DNA of 64,000 nt from Siphlonurus alternatus (Eukaryota > Arthropoda > Insecta > Ephemeroptera > Siphlonuridae), in contig OX463779.1 of assembly GCA_949825025.1 (NCBI GenBank), positions 27,928,539 to 27,992,538 on the forward strand, read 5' to 3'. The position numbers were made by a program, and so were the translations under genes. The notes under the pieces are model-generated. The model saw only the letters and a program-made list of their open reading frames with translations, ran no database searches and had not been told where the DNA came from. How positions within the stretch are numbered: position 1 is the stretch's first letter; each line of letters begins with the position of its first letter. This document shows positions 1 to 12,900 of the stretch, piece by piece.

Positions 1-515
1 TTAAGAATTAACTAATTTTGTAATTAAAAAATAAAAATGCCATATTATCTAAAATTTATCTAATTGTAAGTAAAACTGTTGATGTTTCCCATTAACAAAT
101 TTTACAAACTCTTGCATGGGGTGTATTGTATACAAAGTGTTATTATATATTTTTTGAAAAACAAATTAAAAAATATTTATAATTACATACATACATATAT
201 TTATATAAAATAATATAATATTTACTTTAAATGAAAAGTATAAGTTGTTCGTATTTCACCCCTGCCATGTATGCGACTGCATTTCTTTTGTTATATAAAA
301 ATAATATCAGCACAGAATTATGCGTGCCATATATCACGTTCTTTTCAGTTAGGAGTGATTGTGTTTAAACTGCATGTTATTGTTCGAATTAGGCCGTAAG
401 ACGTAAGAGGTGGGTGGATAAAGTATAGCCATGGCACAGCCCATAAATTTTGAAAATTTTATCAACTCTCCACTCTCTTGGCTACTCATCTGAGCTTGAG
501 ACGGTCTGTTTGCAG

Positions 516-1933
516 CTGTCTGCCCTGGTGCTCATGGCGGTGTGCGCGGTGCTCAGCTCCGCCAAGCCCGGACCCTCCGAGGACCTCGAGCCCGCGGCCA
601 CTCACCACGGTGTGTATATTTATCTAGTAATTATAATAGCAGCAGCACAGATTTTGATGAGACTGCAATAAACTCTGATATTTGACACCATGAAGTCCTT
701 TAATTGATTCTCATTCCGAGATAATGGAAAAAAGGAAAGACAAAGAAAGTAAAATATTAATTGAATTAATTGATTTCAAGGAATATTTTTTAGATTTATT
801 AATTAACATTCTTATAAAATATAAATTAATGTTCAATTTAACATCAATGAGTCATAAATTACTTGACTTTTTATTTCTTTGTCTAATGCTGATTGGAAAA
901 TCCACACTTTGATATCAGTCACGCCATGCAGAGAATTTCAGATAGTATGAAAATCTTGATATCTGGCTGACTGATGATTTGTTCATCATCATCATCGACT
1001 GCAGACAACGTTTAATCAAATGCTTGAGACGAAAATAAATATCTTCAGCACGCTGCTCCCGTTATAATAATAAAATGATTATATTGAAGGCATGATATAT
1101 AGCTTCTGATTTGAAAAACGAAAACGACATTATTTGAAAGTGAATTGAAACTAATGTAAATACATCTATAGCGTATAATATGTACACTCATCGCCTTGGA
1201 AAATTTCCCACTTGCAGTCTTAATTATTCACCATGCTTTGTGTTATTCTTACGGGGCATGGTGATTATCAAGGCTGTAAAGGGAAATTTTCCGAGGTGAC
1301 GACTGTACAAAATATCAGAAGATTTTTGTGAAAGTTATACGAGATACCAAGCATTCCGTTTTGTTTAACAACTAATGATGTACAATTTATATCATATATA
1401 ATCCCATTGCATTTGTAAGCGGTTTAAAAGATCTCATAATTTCCAGGATTTGATAAGCGAACGCACGATGCTTTGTCATTTTTATCATGCAGAGCATTGA
1501 GAAGAGATAAACATACAGTAAATTTTAAATAATAATCAGTGATTATTGATAAACAAAAAATATGCTCTATCTAGTAAATACAAAATCTGAAGCCAGTTCA
1601 TAATTAAATTGCATTTAAAAAATACACGTGAAAATTAAATTAAATTATTAAAGAATTATTTTCCATTTTCTACACCATGAAAGTGGGAAGAGGATGATGA
1701 GCGGCATCCCCCCTCAAGCTCCTTGATAGCATTATGGGAATTAACAAAAAAAGTCTGGATTTGCTTTGTTGTGTACTTGAAGTGACCACTATGGTGTTGC
1801 AGGTTCGCACGGGCGCGTGCAGATCAAGGTGTACCGCGGACCGGACTCCGGACACGGCCACGAGAAGGAGGGACACCATGCGCCATTCGGCTACTGGGTC
1901 AAGCAGCCCGCGGATGACGACCACCATCACTGA
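516..1933 (+). CDS. Small secreted His-rich peptide gene, 3' exons (5' exon not found)
   Basis: Two exons, 516-609 and 1803-1933, join in phase (CACG plus GT TCG) and give 74 residues ending at TGA 1931-1933. The first exon follows a tgcag acceptor and opens with the hydrophobic LSALVLMAVCAVLSSA, which reads as the core of a signal peptide cut before KPGPSED. The mature part is short, polar and His/Gly-rich, contains VQIKVYRGPDSG and FGYWVKQP, and ends DDDHHH. A poly(A) signal AATAAA lies at 1984. The ATG at 534 would leave too short a signal, so a small first exon carrying the start codon is expected upstream; I could not fix it within 1-515. The 1.2-kb intron carries a mariner-like hairpin. 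I do not recognise the family. It looks like a haemolymph or cuticle-associated secreted peptide, which is inference. Confidence is good for the exon pair and low for function. Confidence 0.6.
1183..1307. mobile_element. TA-flanked palindromic MITE (mariner-like), copy 1
   Basis: A roughly 125-bp hairpin begins TACACTCATCGCC and ends GGTGACGACTGTA, so the arms are near-perfect inverted repeats bounded by TA. The core (caccatgc...gcatggtg) is shared with copies at 2910, 30669 and 35537. The TA boundary and small size fit a non-autonomous Tc1/mariner element. It sits in the intron of the secreted peptide gene. Confidence 0.75.
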
Positions 1934-1983
1934 GAGATTTTCTCTGCCATTGTTTTCCATTGTTATGTTGTATCGTTGAGTTC

Positions 1984-1989
1984 AATAAA
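1984..1989 (+). terminator. Poly(A) signal AATAAA of the small secreted peptide gene
   Basis: A canonical AATAAA lies 51 bases after the stop codon. The transcript should end a few tens of bases downstream, where the sequence becomes AT-rich and featureless. Confidence 0.5.
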
Positions 1990-2909
1990 ATGTTAAATTG
2001 TATATATTCATATACACTAATTTTGTTCCTTTATCGCTGCACCTCAAATTTTCTGTCATATTACTTGATAACATTTTATAATTTTAATGAAGGAAACTGA
2101 AGATGGTATTTAGTATTTAAAATAATGCAGACAAATAACAATATTTTTAATTTGAGTAGTTCTTGAAATTCTCACGATGTCGCTAGCACTTGATATTAAA
2201 TTATAATTAAAGAAATAAATTTGCTATCAAGTGGACATCGCCTAAACTAAAATCGAACTATGGTATGACGGTCTTGAATTTTTGATAGTACTATCATTCA
2301 ACCTATTAACATTGATACAAGGACAATATTTACTTAATAAAAAGTAAGCCGGAGCAGACCGGAACGTTTCGAATGAAGATTACAACTTAATAATATAAAA
2401 AAATATATCACAGAATTTAAGGCGTGTGGTTTGAGTGAAGAAAGAACATGATAGTTATAGTTGTTATATCTGACTTCTGGCAGTAAAGTAGAAAAGTAGT
2501 ATATATTATAGTATATAATTTATCATTATAGTTTATACTGTTTATAGTAAAAATGGTAATTAAATTATATCAATTTATAATATTTGTTCCCCATGCACTA
2601 TTTTTTTTTATGAACAAATAATCATTACGAGTATAAGGGGATGATGATTTTCAAAGTTCATTCGACATACAAATATTTTTAGCACGATTGTAAATGTAAA
2701 ACTATTTTATTTTAAAATAAATAACAATATTCTAATTTTAATTTATAATTATATAGAATTTTATATATAGATGAGATTCGGAAAGGTCATAGTGAACCGT
2801 CTGTGCAGATGATTTTACAACAATTTTTCATTTTTCATTTTTTTTTTTTTTTACAATTTATGTCTATAATACATAAATAAAGTGACGTCACTGCCACTAT
2901 ATAGAAATG

Positions 2910-3036
2910 TACAGTCGTCGCCTGAGATAATTTCCTTTTGCGGCCTTGTCAATCACCATACCGTATAAGAATAACACAGGGTATGATATAATTAACAAGG
3001 CCATGCAAAGGGAAATTTTCCGAGGCAACGACTGTA
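2910..3036. mobile_element. TA-flanked palindromic MITE (mariner-like), copy 2
   Basis: Ends TACAGTCGTCGCCT and GGCAACGACTGTA form the same terminal inverted repeats as copy 1, with TA at both boundaries. It lies between the secreted peptide gene and nidogen. The rest of 1990-3240 is AT-rich with no exon-like segment. Confidence 0.75.
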
Positions 3037-3241
3037 CATTTCTATATACTCTGTTCTGTTTGATTGATAGCATTGTCACACAGTCTATAGAAAAGTGGTG
3101 AACCTAACTTCCTTGTGATGTTAGTACACTGCTTATCATGGGGATTGCTCTTTTTACCTTCCCCCAAAATTAAAGATCTTTTTGGGTAATTTTCATGCAG
3201 TCCCAAGGTGCGACGCTAATAACTCATGTTTATGATAATTT

Positions 3242-3643
3242 TTTTTTAATTTTTAATCAAACCCTATTGGGTACTTCTATTTACTAATTACATACTACTT
3301 TGAAACCCCGAACCTTCCGAAACCCTAACTTGAGCGTTTCGCGGGCTCTTCTGAAACGGGGGCGGCCACGGCCTTGCAAATCCATCCCGGCATTTGCCTG
3401 CGGCTGAGGGAAACGTGGAAACCTTAGCCAGGATGGACGCTACAGCTTTTGTCAATGAACCGGAAGTGCAATGGTCCAAAGCCAGGGGAACCACATAGTG
3501 GAAAAGCGCAACTTTTACCCCTGGGTGGGAAACGTGGTTTTTATTGAAAATGGTCACCCATCCAACTACTAACCACGCGCGGCGTTGCTTGACTTCGGTG
3601 ATCTGACGAGACCCGGTCAAGCGCACTGCGCCACACCTCCCTT
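3242..3643 (-). mobile_element. 5S rRNA-derived SINE, copy A
   Basis: On the minus strand, 3625 down to about 3540 reads as the internal-promoter half of 5S rRNA: GTCTCGTCAGATCACCGAAG, then GTGGTTAGTAGTTGGATGGG and TGACC, the well-known box A/IE/box C layout. It continues into a roughly 270-bp body shared with 21698-22115 and 22160-22555, and ends in an A-rich tail seen as the T-run at 3240-3250. This is a SINE3-type element with RNA polymerase III control inherited from 5S. It sits about 140 bp upstream of the nidogen start codon and could affect that promoter (inference). Confidence 0.8.
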
Positions 3644-3763
3644 TATAATGCTAACATGATCTCACGTAATCCAGCCGGGTTTACTGAGGGCGGCGCGGAG
3701 GGCAGCACAGGCCAGCGGGCGGTCGGCTGGGGTCTGCTCCAAGCCGTCTCTTGCAACCACCAG

Positions 3764-3768
3764 TCAGT
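3764..3768 (+). promoter_or_regulatory. Possible nidogen initiator (TCAGT)
   Basis: A TCAGT arthropod-type initiator lies 13 bases before the nidogen ATG. There is no TATA box at the usual distance, so this would be an Inr-only promoter with a very short leader. A further upstream start or 5' exon cannot be excluded. Confidence 0.25.
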
Positions 3769-3780
3769 AACTCAGAGACG

Positions 3781-3975
3781 ATGGCGCTGCCCTGGCCCGC
3801 TCTGCTGCTGCTGCTGCTCGCCCCACCGCTCCATGCCGTGCCACGAGACCTTCTCTACCCTCACGGGACAGACGCCCTCGACCAACAACTGCCGAGTGCA
3901 GACGAGGGCTCGAGTCCAGAACTGGAACTCAAAGTACCGATAGCGTTTTATGATGAACTGCACTCAAGTATTTAC
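3781..3975 (+). CDS. Ndg: Nidogen exon 1: signal peptide and N-terminal segment
   Basis: The ATG opens MALPWPALLLLLLAPPLHA, a classic signal peptide with a poly-Leu core, probably cut after HA (residue 19). The text then passes through RDLLYPHG and LKVPIAFYDELHSSIY, the start of the nidogen N-terminal globule, where the family has 'F-G-x-x-Y-x-x-x-Y-V-N-x-N-G'. The donor is TAC|gtaagt, phase 0, and exon 2 continues VNINGLLSFL. Confidence 0.9.
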
Positions 3976-6900
3976 GTAAGTCATTGCACCAACCGTTGAC
4001 GTAATAAAACCGTATAATATATGTTTTTTAAATCATATTAAATGAGATAATTGTAAACAAATCTGAACAAGAAGTTAATTTCAAAGAATTTTCCAATAAT
4101 TTTAAGATGTTCTAATCCTGTAAAGTAGGCAACTTTTCAAGCAAGAAGGATTTATAACTTTTGCTTTTCAGGTTGAATTTTCCTATTGTTTAAATGTTTT
4201 CTAATCAATTTAAAACAATGATGTGCATCTTTAATTTCATAAAAATATATGTATCATAAATTTTAGGTATTAATATGTCACCATTGCCGGCCATTGCTTA
4301 TTATTTTCCGATAATAAACCTAAAATATTTTTTTCATACAAAAATAAAATGACTGGGCAAATTGACTAAAGTAAAAGTAAAGTTAAAATAACCTAGCTGA
4401 TGAAGTAAAAAAAAAAAAAAAGTAATAATAATAATAATAATAATAAAAAAGTAAGAAAAATCTAGTTTTTTGAGATATTATAATGCCTAAATATTTTTTT
4501 AGATATGCTGATTTGATCAAAATTTATATACTAATAGCCGCAATTACTATACAATTTATATAATATATATAATGCAATTATATTATACGATATTCTTTTT
4601 AATTTACTAATGTACTATATTTTGCTTTATTATTTTTTCCCCTAATAATAATAGTATTAGGTAAAGAAGAAAGGAATGATTGCTAAATTTTTCAGATGTC
4701 ACCATAACCCTTCAATTTATGGTCTAAGCCACGTCTACTTATTCTGGTGAAATTTATTTACCAAGTCTTACGTGAAGTAATTATGGAATTTCGTGAATTT
4801 ATTTAATATCTTTCTGTAAGATTAATAAAAAAATATTAATTTATCTTGAGAATAGTTCATATATAGTTAGATAGTTCATATATTTGATTCCATACGTTTT
4901 ATTATAATGGACCCTATATCTGCTGTCTCTTGAACCTATTTATATTCAGATATACGCCGCGAGTTATCCAGAAAGTTATCCAGCTTTCTTATATAATAAC
5001 CTGCACGTTTAGTGTCAATGATTTAGGCTGGAGCTAAAGGTGTTTAGCTGGTTTTGATGAGAAAGGTGGATTACTTCCATCGTGAATTGTGCCCATTTAT
5101 TATAATATGCTTTAACACACCGAGCAAGTGACGTCGAAAGTTACATAAATGTGTTCCAAATGAGCATAATCCCTGAGGAATATGTTACATATTCCAGCCC
5201 AGCAGACCATCTACCATCTAGTCTGCATTCCTGCACGTCAGAGGGATTAGGATCATGGTGACAAAGCGACCTCGAGCCTTCCCGCTGCATGCAATGAAAA
5301 GATTCTATAGTGAACGCGGTACAATGAGTGATCGTACAGAATCTCAGAGAAACATTTTGTCACACTTTTATTTTCTTTGGGAATTGAAGAAAAGTTTCAT
5401 TTTTTTTTTTTTTTAAATAATCCTGTCATTGAATAATAGCAACGACCGTGTGAAGCATGCAATGTCACACAATTTCTAGATCTTACCAACTGGGTAAAAC
5501 AAATAAATAAAAAAAAAAAAAAAAAAAAAAAAAAGGAATGCTCAGATGAATTATAAACAGTTTTTACTTTGACTATAAAATCAATAGAAGTATATAATAT
5601 TGCTTTATAATTTTTAACAATTTAACTTCTCCAATCTATTTTTTTTATTTGTTCATGTAAATAAATTCAATAATTTTATTTACTGTATATTTGTTTTGAG
5701 TTACATTATGAAAGATGATTTCATATTTCCAAATATTTGAACCTACACAGTAAAAATATAAAACATTGGACAAACTTCATGGAAATTTTTATTGCATATT
5801 TGGATAGAGGACCTCGAGTTATGTACTGTCAATTTTTTTTATATTTTTTTGAACCCTTAACACCTTTAAAATCATGCTGCAAAACGCTGTGACGTCATAG
5901 TTATGCAATTATTTAACACGCAAGCATAGAGAAATTCGTTGCATGACTATGACGTCACAGCGTTTTTCCCCTCGATTTTGAGGATGTTAGAGGGTACAAA
6001 AAAATCTGAAAAAAATTGACAATACATAACTCGAGGTCCTCTATCCAAATATATGTACAATAAAAATTTCATGAAGGTTGTCCATTGGAAGAGAGGAAAT
6101 TGTATATGTAAGATCATCCAAGATACATTCACCTACCACCATATAAATATAGTGACATTATATTTATATATATAGGTGTTTTTTTAAGTTTCAGTGAGAA
6201 TCTTAATTCATATTTGAGTGAAGTGCAATTGAAGTGAATTAGAAGGGACGTCGTGGTCCCACAGCTTTGTTACGGTGTACGAGAGAGCAGCCCCTATTCT
6301 GTCACGTTATGTAGCTAGCCCACGTGCACACAGTTGAGAGAGAGGTCAGACAAAACGAACGGAGCAATTGGACGACAGATTGATATTGTAGGGTGCTGTT
6401 AAACAACCAATTGTCGTCCGCCGAGACAACCACCATTATTGCGTCACGAGCAAGTTATTTATATTATTTTAAACATTAATATAAAGTAATATGAAGTTGA
6501 AAAGCTATTCCATGAAATGATAATCTAGACCTTGAACGCGACAACAAAGGTCACAATAAAACATTGACAGTGAAAATTTTAAACATTGCTGACTACATAT
6601 TTGACATTACAATTTTCCTTATAAGGAAATTTACTAGTAGAGGTTTGCTAAACTGTTATTAAAAAAATGTTAAATTGTCGCTATTTTTATAATTATTTTA
6701 TATAATTGTGCATGAATGGGCGGAAGAGACTCTGCTTTTTTGTCTCTGCTTGTGCTTGCTATCGCACACAGGTCAGCGAGGTTATCCAAACTAAAAAGCA
6801 AAGGTTACAATGGCCACCACAAGCTCCTCCGCAGACCAACCAACTGTGTATATATATCACTGTACAGAACAAGATTTAACCTTCAACGATATACCCGGGG

Positions 6901-9900
6901 TCATTAACCAACAAAATTACCAAAATTTAATTTGCAACAAATATTCTGTTATTGGTATTTAAAACATCATGTATATAGTATAAAATTTTCATGTATAGTT
7001 TATTTATGCATTCAGTGTTTCTTTTCCTACAATTTTAACTACCTTTGGTGAGGAGAAAATACATTTGTAATGTTTTTTCTTGATCTCTAGTTAATTACAA
7101 AATTTTAATTATTGAAAAGTAACATAATTATTAGAGTTGCTGTTTTCAAGCCACATTAGACTTCAGTCAAATTTTCGTTTTTTTATTATTGATTGGTATA
7201 TTTTTTGTTTATTTCAGGTGAACATAAACGGACTGCTGTCGTTTCTGACTGAAATTCCGAACTTCTTTAACGTCCAGTTTCCACTGGAGTACCCAGTAAT
7301 TGCACCTTTATACACCGACGTCGATACTAGCGGCGGGGGCGCTGTTTACTACAGGTGCGCAAAACATGTTATCGAGAGGCAAACTTCACAAATTTTCAAA
7401 ACTATTCCCGCGTTGATCGCAACTTTGCCGCGATCTTTTCAAATTGGAACTTCATGACAATTACGTCCATTATATGATGTACAGTAAAATTATTCTGACA
7501 CACAGCAAGTTTAGAATGGCAGTTCCTAAATATGTTATTTTATAATATAGCTATGTTTTTTTTTAGTTAAAAAAAATGTATAACAAAATCTGTGTTAAAT
7601 AATGGAGTATTGTCCTCAATTTTTTTTATTGCAGAAATGGATAGAGGGTGCAAAGTTATGCTACCCTGATTTTTTTCAGATTTTTTAGAGACCTGGAACT
7701 ATTTTTAAAAAATTATTGAAAGTTCTTTTTGTGACGTCACGCGGCGGCAAGTCCTATCTTTTTCTTAAGGAGCGGCGTCTCGTGACGTCACGAAAAGGAC
7801 TTTCAATAATTTTTTAAAAATAGTTCTCGGGCTCTAAAAAATCTGAAAAAAATCAGGATAGCATAACTTTGCACCCTCTATCCATTTCTGCAATAAAAAA
7901 AATTGAGGACAATACTCTATTGTAGTAGACATAATTATATTTACATACAGTTTTTACTCAGGGAGACTCAGGAAGACACGCTGCTTAGACGAGCCTCAGA
8001 AACCATCAGCTATTCGTTCAGCAACGGGCGGGCGTTCCAGGCCACGAGTTTGTTTATTGCCACCTGGAAAGACGTCGGATACTTCCAAGGCGGAGCTGAC
8101 AAGGTAATATTAAAATTACTATAGACGTCCCTATCTCATGGCCAGTTATTCCTAGTCTTAGATTTTCGGAGGATTTTTTTTGCAGAGAGGACGGCGTCAC
8201 CACTTTACGCATGCATATTTATATAATTGATGGTTATTAATATTTTGACAACCTAAACTTTAACTGCGCCCTCCAGTGGCGGCACTATGCGGCTATGCGT
8301 GATGGTGACATCACTATCTGTCTTAGAAATAATCATCCTCTAAAAGTTTAGGACTATATAGAAGCTAGTCTTAAGACATGGGCGACTCTGCAGTACTGAG
8401 GTTTCGGCTGAACCTCTCTAACCCCGCGGGTACGGCGCAGGCAAACACGTTCCAGGTAGTGATCGCGAGCGACGGCACGAGCTCGTACGCACTGCTGTTG
8501 TACGCTGACCAGGGCGTCCAGTGGCTACAGGGCAAGGGCAAGAGTAGTCGACCCGACGCTCGTGCCCAGGCGGGGCTCATCTCGGGAGATGGACGCTCTT
8601 TCATCCTCCGGGGATCGGGCACCGACCAGATCCAGAATCTCGATAAGTGAGTGCTGATAATCGAAGAGGATCGAGCGGGCGTGGCAGCCATTTGATTTGA
8701 TGATCCCCTTGATCCCCACTCCCCTTCCAACAAATGAAATCAAAGTCATGAAACTTATAATTTACGAGATATAAGAAAACAAAATTAAAAGGATAAACTA
8801 TACAAGTATGCATCATATATACAGTACAATTTAGGAGGCGTGTATACATACCCTAGATCTCTATGCAAGTAGTTACTTTATTTTTATGATGATCAAAATG
8901 ACCTTGATATGTACACTCGCTATATTTAGTCTCACTTTTAATACCTTCCAATTCGATCACAGCCTCAATTTTTTTACTGCATGGTGTAAAGTTAATGGTA
9001 TCATGTATAAGAATATACTAATACACACTATATACAGTATAATAATTTATGCCTATTACCTAAGTAATAAAATGATTAAAATGTATAGAACCAAATATTA
9101 TATGATAATATTTAATAAAAAAAATTGTAGAAAATAATCAATGCTAACTTTGGAATAAAAATCAAACAAATAAAAAAATTAAAAAAAACGCAGAACCAAA
9201 AATATAGAAAGCAAGAAGAATTAACACGTGATATTAATTTTGTACTGCAGTACATTATTAATATTATTAAAGTTATTGATTTTTGCTTTTAACTTTCAGA
9301 TGGACCAACTCGGACGTTCCCGGACAGTGGTTGTTCTCCATTGGTCCCACCGGACCGACAGGAAACATTGCTCCTCCGGACCTGGACACGGGATGTAAGT
9401 AGCACGGTGAGGCTCGGACGGATGTTGGACTGACTGGTACCTGCAGTTTCTCAGGCGGGCGGCACCGTGACGTCATGCCTGTACGGAGTGACGGAGTGTC
9501 ACAGCAAGGCGCAATGCATCGACCATCGGCCGGGCTTCTGCTGCCTCTGCCAAGACGGATTCTACGGCAACGGACACAACTGTCTGCAGGATGGTAACCT
9601 TTGTCTTTCTTATAAAATATGCTGAAATTGAAATGTTGGGTGGCAAAGATAAAATAACCTGAACAGGAAATTGTCAGAGAATGTAATTTCTTATCTTATA
9701 TTTTTATAGACAATAACTATTAACCTCAATAGCGCTTACTATGTGGTTTGTGGTTTTGATCACCAGGGTCTCACTTAAGCATTTTTTTTATTTTTTATTT
9801 TGAAATATCTCTATACACAAAATTCTTTAAATGAAGACGAAACCTTCAATGACGTTAAAATATAGGAAATGTACTATATACACTGTAATAATTGTATATA

Positions 9901-12900
9901 ATGTATATAGACATGCACTGATATCACAACTTGTTTCATCTCGATTTTGAGGTGGATAAAAGTAAATGAATAAATTACCATAGCTATTTTACTCAATTTG
10001 ATGGACATACTATATTATACATAGACATATTTTATTAAAGGCATGACGAAAACCAAAGAAAATTACAAATTACAAAAAATAGCTAAGATTGATGAGACTG
10101 AATGTTGAACATCACACATCACCATCAATAAATTTTGCAGACATTCCTCTGCGGGTGAACGGCAAAGTGAGCGGAACTTTGAACGGAGTGACCCTCGAGG
10201 ATCTGGACCTCCAGTCGTACGTGGTGACCACGGACGGTCGCACCTACACGGCCATCTCCAGAGTACCTGAAGCACTGGGCTTCGACCTGCAGAGCCTCAA
10301 CGTGCTCGGCACCGCCATTGGCTGGCTGTTCGCACGCCCGATCAAGAGCTCGAAGAACGGTTACGAGTTGACAGGTGGGGATGGAGGCCGTAGTGATTTA
10401 GCAATTTTATTGCATAATGAATAAATTTGTGCAACGATTTTTATTTATATCTTTCTCTGAACGAAAATTGTTTTTAAATAAATATTGTAACTATTGACTC
10501 CTGCATGGACGTCGGAAAGGAACGTGATTCTAAAACAAACGTATAAAATTAGCTCCCGTAATCAGAAAAGCTGCAAATATCTCAGACTATAACATAATTT
10601 TTTACATTCTATAATTCATTTATGTATTTATTTTTTGTAGTGAAATGTCCACCATATCAATTATTTTCATCATAAATTTTTATTTACAGGTGGAGTTTAC
10701 AATCATTCCATGGATGTATTCTTTCCACAAAGTGGTCACAGAATTACAATGAATCAACGTTTCTTTGGGCTTGACGTATTTGATCAATTAAAAACTGAAA
10801 TATTTATTACGGGAAATATTCCTTCAATACCACCTGATACAAGAATCGAAATGGACGATTATGAAGAGAGGTTGACAAGGTCATCACCAGGTAACGTTTT
10901 AATTACCTGCTCGTTTTCAGGTTATAACCTGCAACTATGTTAATTTGTGATATCGACAGGTGTCATCAAGTCATTCTTCACCCGCAAGTTCAAGCTCGGC
11001 GGCGATGGAGGGATAGAGACCACGTTCACCGTGGACCAGACCATCCAGTACGAGGAGTGCGCGGCCCAGCCCCCGGACATTACCACGCTGAGACTAAAAC
11101 TCTCGAGGAACTACATTCTTTACGAGGCCCGTGAGAAGATCGTCCGATTTGCAATGACATCAAAGGTCACACCCCTCGGAAGTATGTGATAAGTCGTGAA
11201 GATCAATTGTTAGCAAAACTAATGGCTATCTTTGTTTTACAGATGATGATCCTTGCAAGGAAGATAAAATAAAATGTGGAACTCACAGTACATGTTTGGT
11301 GGATAACGATAATGCAAAATGTGTTTGTAATAAAGGGTAAGTTAATGTCAATGTTATTGACAATGTCAAAAGCTTTGATTTTAACCTGAAAATTGATATT
11401 TAAAAAAATACAAGTTATATAGTAATAATGTGTGTCTTGTGAATTTAATTTTAAATTGGTATATTTTATTATAAAAGTTATTTTAAGTCATGCCTCTTAT
11501 CATGTGTTTGCTTGATACAATAAGCTCTAAGCTTAACACCTTAACTCTTGTAAATCTTTCTCCTCCAGAGGAAAAAAAAAAAAGGTTTTATTTTCAATGT
11601 TAATACTTAAAATATAAACAGAATTTACTACTTTTTGTTTTTTAAATCTAAATCTCCCAGCCGGCCCAGCCCCCTGAGCTCTTAATTTAAAGTAACGATT
11701 AATATGTGTGTGTTTACAGTTACCAGTACATATACGACGATCAGGGGGAGCAAAGCGCGTTGTGTGTGGACGTAAACGAGTGTTTGTCGGGACAGCATCA
11801 TTGTCACCACCAGGCGCTGTGCGTCAACGAGGCGGGCACGTACCGCTGTCAGTGCAAGTCCGGCTTCAGTGGCAACGGGTTCGCTTGCGAGAGTACGTGC
11901 AGCATCCTGTGAAAATATTACTTCCACAGTGTTTTGGAATGATTCCAAATTTTCACTTCTAAATAGATTCAATAAAGGGGCAATATTTTAAGGGGGGGGG
12001 GGGCAGTTAATTAAAGGGAAAAATGTGATATTATGAATTAAAAGCTCTTCCCAATTTTACAATTCCTCAAGGAATATATTGTGTTATTTTTTAAAAAAGT
12101 TTATCACTCTTATCTTACTGACACATGATCGAAAGACATGGCCCTCAACCTCTAATGGTCCTCTGATCGCCTCAGAGTTGCCTAGCTGCACGGATGTTCG
12201 CTGCCATCCGGACGCCGAGTGCCTCGAGCTACCGTCCGGAGTTCCTGAATGTCGGTGCCGGCCAGGCTTCCGGGGCAACGGACTGCAGTGTCAATTAGAT
12301 GAGGGACAGCCGGGCTACCACCCAGGACCAGCAGAAGATACCGGACACTCAGGACAAACTACAAGACCCCATCCAGGACTTTCTGGTAAGCCAACAACTG
12401 ATGTGTTCTTAAATCTTAACCTGGAGCAATTGAATTTTAATTTTTGTAGATTGATAAAATATATTAAAGTATAATAAGATGATAATATTGATAATGGGAT
12501 ATTCCAATGTATTTTTTTTGTCAAGGTTATAATTAGTTTATTTAAATTAATTTTAATTATATTATACTTGTATTAATATAATGACGTGATCCATGCTGTA
12601 AACTAATATGATCGAATGAAGATTTGAATTTAATTTGACACCTTGTATGATACATTTTTCAGGTGATAGCTGTCACATCAACCACAACTGTTCTCCGTAC
12701 GCGGCGTGTAAGTTCGATGACCGCGTGCAGAACTACGTGTGTCTGTGTCTACCCGGCTACCAGGGGGACGGTTACAGCTGTGAGGCCTCTGACGGCTACC
12801 GTGGCTCAGGAAGGCCACTGCCCACGTGTCTGCTCGATGTGTGCTGGTGTCCCGCAGGCTTCCGCTTCCTCACCGAGTCCCATCAGTGCGCGGCTGACGG

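Noticed and set aside
431..493. Short ATG frame upstream of the secreted peptide exon
   Set aside because: It is out of frame with the peptide exon and stops before the acceptor at 515.
8378..8440. Frame starting MGDSAVLRFRLNLS ahead of nidogen exon 4
   Set aside because: Its start lies in the intron. The acceptor at 8440 joins exon 3 in phase and the extra residues have no nidogen counterpart.
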